A DNA stretch of 64,000 nucleotides. Origin: Gelatoporia subvermispora B (lineage: Eukaryota; Basidiomycota; Agaricomycetes; Polyporales; Gelatoporiaceae). Numbering within the stretch: the stretch's first letter is position 1; the number at the start of each line of letters is the position of its first letter. The notes under the pieces were generated by a model. It was not told where the DNA came from, searched no databases, and saw only the letters and a list, made by a program, of their open reading frames with translations. Of this stretch, positions 59,904 to 64,000 are shown piece after piece. The stretch is taken from assembly GCA_000320605.2 (NCBI GenBank), contig KB445796.1, positions 1,921,191 to 1,985,190 on the forward strand, in the 5' to 3' direction. A program made the position numbers and the translations under genes.

Positions 59904-61162
59904 ATGGGCCCGCCACTGCCACCGGAAGTCACCGATCGCATTATAGACTTCCTTTGGGCGGACAGAGCATCACTCCGTAGTTGTGCGCTCACTTGCCGTG
60001 CCTGGCTGCCCGCCAGTAGATTCCACCTTTTTCGCACCCTTCGTATCTGGAGTCGCGAATCCTTCGATGCGTTGGTGCACAAGTCATGTATTCCGGAGAA
60101 GGCGGCCATGTTCCGGTTCGTGCAGCACCTCTCTATCAGAGAGCGAAACCCTAGCTCGTTTGCCCATCTCGTACCCCATGTCCTCGTGAACAAGTTACCG
60201 AACGTCACGTCTATCGATATCCACGATTTCTTTGTTTGGACGGTCGCACCAGACGCCGGATTCTTCTCCCTTCTCAGTCGGTTTAGCCGCGTCAAGATGT
60301 TGGAACTTCGCACAGTGCAATTCAGTACTGTGTACGAAATGGCAACGCTATTATGCAGCTTCACTAGCCTTGCACATCTCACGCTTCAAGGCTGCAGTAT
60401 GCTCGATGATTGGACGAGTATGCCCGTATACTCTCCGCATTTGCGGAGTATGTCACTAACTCACCTAGTCATTGACGCCGGTACAATGGGGTTCCGAATT
60501 CTTCATCTCTTTCTCGAATGGTTGCTCCAGACACCTACCGTTCGAACGCTAGAAACCTTCAGGGTGACGTCGGGTTACCCAGGAAATGTGGTGGGAGTCA
60601 ACGGAATGCTCACCGAGCTGCTTCACGGTCTTGCAAGTTCTTTACATGTGATCACGGTCCCTTTGTCCTTATCACTGGAGAGTCAGTCGAGCTTCGTTCT
60701 AGTACTCCACTGTGTGCTGATGTATTTTCAACAGCACAGCAGACGTTGATGTCAGCTTCGAGTGGCTTGAGGCATATCTATTTCCGTATCAATGCAGACA
60801 CGTATCGTATGGCATCGTTGCACCTCCAGCATGTTGTCTCGACGCAGATACGGGTTATTCACATTATCTTCGAAGACATGCTGATGCATGTCCACCCTCT
60901 TACCCCCACTATCCGGCACCAAAGCGAATTACTGCCGCTACAATTTCGTGATCTTCGCCCATCTCTCCAACTCATTGATGCCGTGCTCGCTAGCAATCTG
61001 TTCCCGCTCCTTGAACAGGTTATCATTCGCTCTCGCCAAGAACCATTCCCGGGATTCTCTTCTACATCCTTTCGGCAGAAGCTGCAGCGAACGTTGCATC
61101 GTCTACACAGTAAACGCATCCTGTTGTTTCACACGGAGGATGACTATCGTTCAATGACGTAA
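59904..61162 (+). CDS. F-box protein, tandem family B copy 2
   Basis: Two exons, 59904-60681 and 60735-61162, with a 53-nt intron give 401 aa. It starts MGPPLPPEVTDRIIDFLWA, with the F-box helix LRSCALTCRAWLPASRFHLF, and aligns along its full length with the gene at 57981. Shared features include the same intron phase and position, LVNKLPNVTSIDIHDF, LMSASSGLRHIYF and FPLLEQVIIRSRQEPFPGF. Divergence is substantial, so the tandem duplication is not recent. Role as for copy 1: probable SCF adaptor, unknown target. A tRNA gene follows about 370 nt downstream, after a minisatellite. Confidence 0.88.
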
Positions 61163-61321
61163 AGCACATACCTTGCGGACGCCTACAAGGACTTACTATA
61201 CTCGCAAGTGAATTTATGTTACCCGCGACCAGAGAATGTAGAGAATGTAGGGAAATTTAGTGCAGGCAACGGAGTGTAATGCTAGCCAAGGAATGCAATG
61301 AAGCCGAGGGAATGCAGTAAA
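61163..61321. other. F-box gene 3' flank
   Basis: Short spacer leading into the minisatellite; its last part already shows degenerate repeat-like GGAATGCA words. Confidence 0.5.
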
Positions 61322-61490
61322 TGCAGGGGGTTGCAGGGGATTTCAATGTATGTGAGGGATTGCAGGGGATTGCAGGGGATTGCAGAGGATTGCAAAGGAT
61401 TGCAGGAGATTGTACAGGATTGCAGGAGGTTGTACAGGATTGCAGGAGATTGTACAGGATTGCAAAGGACTGCAGGGGATTACAGGGGAA
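61322..61490. repeat. Minisatellite, about 10-nt unit (GATTGCAGGG)
   Basis: About fifteen imperfect copies of a 10-nt unit related to GATTGCAGGG. Variants GATTGCAGAG, GATTGCAAAG and GATTGCAGGA alternate with GATTGTACAG in a higher-order 20-nt pattern near 61400-61460. The array ends about 45 nt before the tRNA gene. Unit length and lack of unique spacers rule out a CRISPR array. Confidence 0.9.
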
Positions 61491-61535
61491 TTTATGAAGT
61501 TGGATATAGATGCATTGCCATGGATGGCTATGCAA

Positions 61536-61617
61536 GTCACTTTGCCGGAGTGGTTAACGGGTTCGCCTGCTAAGCGGATGGTCTTTGACCGCAGGCGTTC
61601 GACTCGCCTAGGTGACA
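61536..61617 (+). tRNA. tRNA-Ser (anticodon GCU)
   Basis: 82 nt, no intron. The acceptor stem GTCACTT pairs with AGGTGAC (61610-61616, one G-U). The anticodon stem TTCGC/GCGGA encloses the loop CTGCTAA with anticodon GCT at 61569-61571. The long variable arm has stem GGTC/GACC, as in class II serine tRNAs, and the T arm is AGGCG-TTCGACT-CGCCT. The D arm is compatible. A T-rich run (TTTTTT) just after the 3' end (61619-61624) is a good RNA polymerase III terminator. It decodes AGC and AGU serine codons. Confidence 0.95.
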
Positions 61618-61618
61618 A

Positions 61619-61624
61619 TTTTTT
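61619..61624 (+). terminator. RNA polymerase III oligo-T terminator
   Basis: Six T residues directly after the tRNA-Ser discriminator region, the usual stop signal for Pol III. Confidence 0.85.
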
Positions 61625-62236
61625 GAGCTTAATCTCCTAAATAGGCGCCGTGCGCCCAATGGGCGTGGCATGCTTTTGACATTCTTACAAACTAGTCAAA
61701 TAGCGTGAGTGACAGTGGTTAGAGGGTTCACAGATGTGTTGGTATTTTGTTCTCATCAACAAAATTGGCATTTACACCATGTCGGTCACAGACTGAGGTG
61801 GTTGGAACTTGGCGGAATTTGGTGTGCAATTCAAGAGACTGTGTGTAATCATTGCACACGGTCTGGCCAAATTCGAACACTCACCTCACATCCCCCTGTG
61901 CATGTGCGAATCCTGAGACAGCCTTATGAACTCAGTTTATAATCAGCTAAAGAGCTGATTGAGATATATCTCTATTGGGACGGCCGTGGTCAACTGGGCG
62001 CTACTTCAAATGGCATCTAGTAGTCGCATGTGCCTATAATCAAGTGGTTGTCGGGACACTATGACCGTCGACTGGTACTAAGGCAGTGAAGCTGGACGCC
62101 TGCCCTCCGCTGACTCTTCTCTCGCGAATAGTCACATGCTGCTGTGCTGCAGCTGAGGTTCGCACCTTGACTTACCGGTGAGAATCTGAGATGGCATTGA
62201 CGTCGTCCACTAAACATGGCCTGGCCACCCAGGCAG
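61625..62236. other. Intergenic region
   Basis: About 610 nt, AT-rich, without a supportable gene. It ends where the inverted duplicate of the SDR tail begins. Confidence 0.5.
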
Positions 62237-62380
62237 AGCTGGTTCAGATCCGCTTAAGGCCGTCCATACGTTCTATCGCCTGGCAAACCTAGTCGAGCCT
62301 CCTTTGCATTTCCCTATTGGCAAGGATGCAATCGGGGGGCTGAGGAAGAAAACCGAGGATCTACTGGCAGATACAAATCA
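62237..62380 (+). pseudogene. SDR 3' coding fragment (inverted duplicate)
   Basis: Translates in part as SDPLKAVHTFYRLANLVEPP and PLHFPIGKDAIGGLRKKTED, nearly identical to the last exon of the SDR at 31530-32563 but on the opposite strand. The fragment lacks the upstream catalytic domain and diverges before the original stop codon. No promoter or start is expected. It is continuous with the copied 3' flank up to about 62767. Confidence 0.92.
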
Positions 62381-62767
62381 AATACGATGCTCGCCTCGAT
62401 ATATAACTACGTTCCCTTGCATGAGCAAGCTGCACTTTCGAGCGCAAATTTCGATTCTTCGAAATGTCATGTGAAGTACGTTCCCCTTTGTGCCAGTCTC
62501 ATTCGTGAAGCGGCACAATCCGGGTCACAGTATCCTTCGGCAGCATTGTCCTGATGGAACAGTGTGGGTTAATTGATTTGTGTAGAGATGACGTCGAACG
62601 TCCAAGTTCAAGATCGTAGCATTTGTCGGGTGTGCACCGAGTCATCGCAGTATCTCGTCATGGTTGTACTTGCTGATACATATTCCGCCTCTAGCCCGTA
62701 GCAGACGACGGTGTGCGTATTGACACCCTCTTCCACGCTGCTTTTATGGATAGAGTTATGGATTTGG
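62237..62767. repeat. Inverted segmental duplicate of 31151-31713
   Basis: About 530 nt whose reverse complement matches 31151-31713, with roughly 90-95% identity judged by eye. The main difference is a rearranged or deleted piece of about 30 nt around the original SDR stop codon. The copy thus includes the SDR tail and its 3' flank. Confidence 0.9.
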
Positions 62768-63076
62768 ATGAGGAGTTTTCTTTGTATCTCTTTGACATAC
62801 ATGATGGCGATATTGTAGCTCACGACCTGACAGCGCCGTAACGCATTTGGCAACAACCATGGCTATTTGATTGCACCAGCCCAATGCGTATACTTACGCT
62901 GCGGTCGTAGTATCCCACTCAACCAAATAAGATGTTGCTGTTCAAGTTGTATTGCACGCGCTGCATAGCTCATGATCATTCAACTACTATACGAACAAAG
63001 AGAACGAAGAGATCGTACTGTCACCACCAATGCGACCCTATTGTACACACACAGCATTCGCAATTCTTTATTTGTG
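62768..63076. other. Intergenic region
   Basis: 309 nt with no gene seen; 3' flank of the NmrA-like gene on one side and the end of the duplicated segment on the other. Confidence 0.5.
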
Positions 63077-64000
63077 TCACAACTCCGCGATTATGTCCCA
63101 GTTGGGGGAGGTAGATCCGTCCTCCTCCGTGTTCTTCAAAAGATTCGATTTGATCTGTCCCGTATACCCAGTCTCCCTCATCCACTTCTCTAGCGTCCAT
63201 CTGTCTGGATTGACTTTCTGGATCCACTCCATGTCCCTCTTGATGATATCATCCCGGTACAGGTTCCACCAGCTGCTGAAGTTCTGGCGCCAGGATTTGC
63301 CCTCGCCTTGCTTGCGTTCATTGGCGACCGGCTTGTCAGCATTGTTGAAGTTGTCGCACCACTTGTCGGCCGTCTGTTGCAGCACCTCGGCTTTTTGGCC
63401 AGTCACGCGTCGGAACGTGTCGAGCAGGTAGTCCCACCCAACCATGTCGCTTGCGATCTCGAGCTCGCGCCCGGAAACCTCTGCCCGGTGGTCAAACGTA
63501 TAGCGCGCGAAGAAGCCAAGGTCGTGGAGCGCAATCATGGGGACGTGGCCCTGCCCGATGGGGGTGACGAAGACGAATGTCCCGTCTGCGCGCTGCTTTA
63601 GCGGGCCAAAAATTGGCTATATGCTGTGTCGTCAACAATCGCATTGGGAAAGTCTCAGCATAAGAAGACGTACGAGGTTGAGCATGTCCATATATGGGCC
63701 GGTAGTGACGATGCTCCAGGACATATCATCGTCGCTCACTACGCTCGGCTGAGCGTGCATCCAGTCTGCGACGCGCGACTTGCCGGCGTAGTGCTCGACG
63801 TGGTACTTCGGGTCATAATTCGTCTTCTACAAACAGGAGCAAGCATATATCAGCCAACGCCCGGTGGGGATGTATAACATGAGTTACCTTCAAGGCATTA
63901 TCGAGGCTGCTCCATATGTAGTGGCGAACTGTGCGTGCCTCCTTCGCGAGCTCGAAGAGGCGGATTCCGGCGAAGGTTTCCTTCTCTTCACCAATGCTGA
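63077..64000 (-). CDS. NmrA-like family protein, 5' end outside window
   Basis: Partial gene on the minus strand. Visible exons are 64000-63888 (incomplete), 63826-63674 and 63616-63077, about 268 codons. NmrA-like proteins have an SDR-type Rossmann fold; many sense NAD(P) redox state, some act as reductases. Seen here are VRHYIWSSLDNALK, YHVEHYAGKSRVADWMHAQ, SIVTTGPYMDMLNLPIFGPL, GTFVFVTPIGQGHVPMIAL, FFARYTFDHRAEVSGRELEIA and a C-terminus ending EKWMRETGYTGQIKSNLL. The N-terminal nucleotide-binding loop lies beyond the right edge. At the second acceptor, using the first AG adds one Lys. Compared with typical members the segment between VTGQKAEVL and NPDRWTLEKW is rich in Asn, Lys and Trp. 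Confidence 0.88.

Noticed and set aside
61322..61490. CRISPR-like short regularly spaced repeats
   Set aside because: Units of about 10 nt run head to tail without unique spacers, and the genome is eukaryotic; this is a minisatellite.

Overview
This window reads as nuclear DNA from a filamentous basidiomycete, most likely an Agaricomycete. Genes are split by many 47-65 nt GT-AG introns, and microexons of 2-21 nt occur. Gene families typical of mushroom-forming fungi are present: DUF6533- and DUF6534-type seven-helix proteins, a POIA1-like I9 protease inhibitor, F-box proteins that open with a short heptad segment, and a homeodomain regulator of the PNEVKHRRRTT type. No prokaryotic operon, CRISPR array or intact transposon was seen. 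Exon joins were worked out by hand from splice signals and reading frame, so single junctions can be wrong.

Layout. 1-8 kb: a small unknown protein, a FAD monooxygenase with an unusually long (702 nt) intron, a short-chain dehydrogenase (SDR) and a mitochondrial-type persulfide-dioxygenase-like hydrolase. 9-21 kb: a DUF6534 membrane protein, a conserved protein of unknown function, a protease inhibitor, a 3-methyladenine DNA glycosylase, an ICMT-like methyltransferase and a DUF6533 membrane protein. 21-26 kb: a lactonase-like metallo-beta-lactamase (MBL) protein with one metal ligand replaced, and a Ser/Thr kinase. 26-35 kb: three F-box paralogues (two intact, one broken) on the minus strand, with a second SDR between copies two and three. 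36-48 kb: the NDUFS7/PSST subunit of complex I, a large low-complexity protein, meiotic Mnd1 and a Wee1-type kinase. 48.5-51 kb: a GC-rich degenerate repeat array. 52-57 kb: a homeodomain factor and a RING/TRAF zinc-finger protein. 58-61 kb: two tandem F-box paralogues of a different family. 61-64 kb: a minisatellite, a tRNA-Ser(GCU), an inverted duplicate of the SDR tail, and an NmrA-like gene cut by the window edge.

Most genes look like independent housekeeping or regulatory loci, not one pathway. Neighbours with a possible functional link are the FAD monooxygenase, SDR and persulfide dioxygenase at 2.5-8 kb (oxidative metabolism; weak), and the cell-cycle and meiosis genes Mnd1 and Wee1 (probably coincidental). 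The most informative novelty is evolutionary. Three F-box paralogues share a 10-nt microexon. A tandem duplication carried along a relic of the kinase 3' end. A second SDR threw off an inverted copy of its tail 31 kb away. A roughly 1.7 kb repeat array of unknown nature fills the gap between the Wee1 and homeodomain genes. I found no convincing new multi-gene system.
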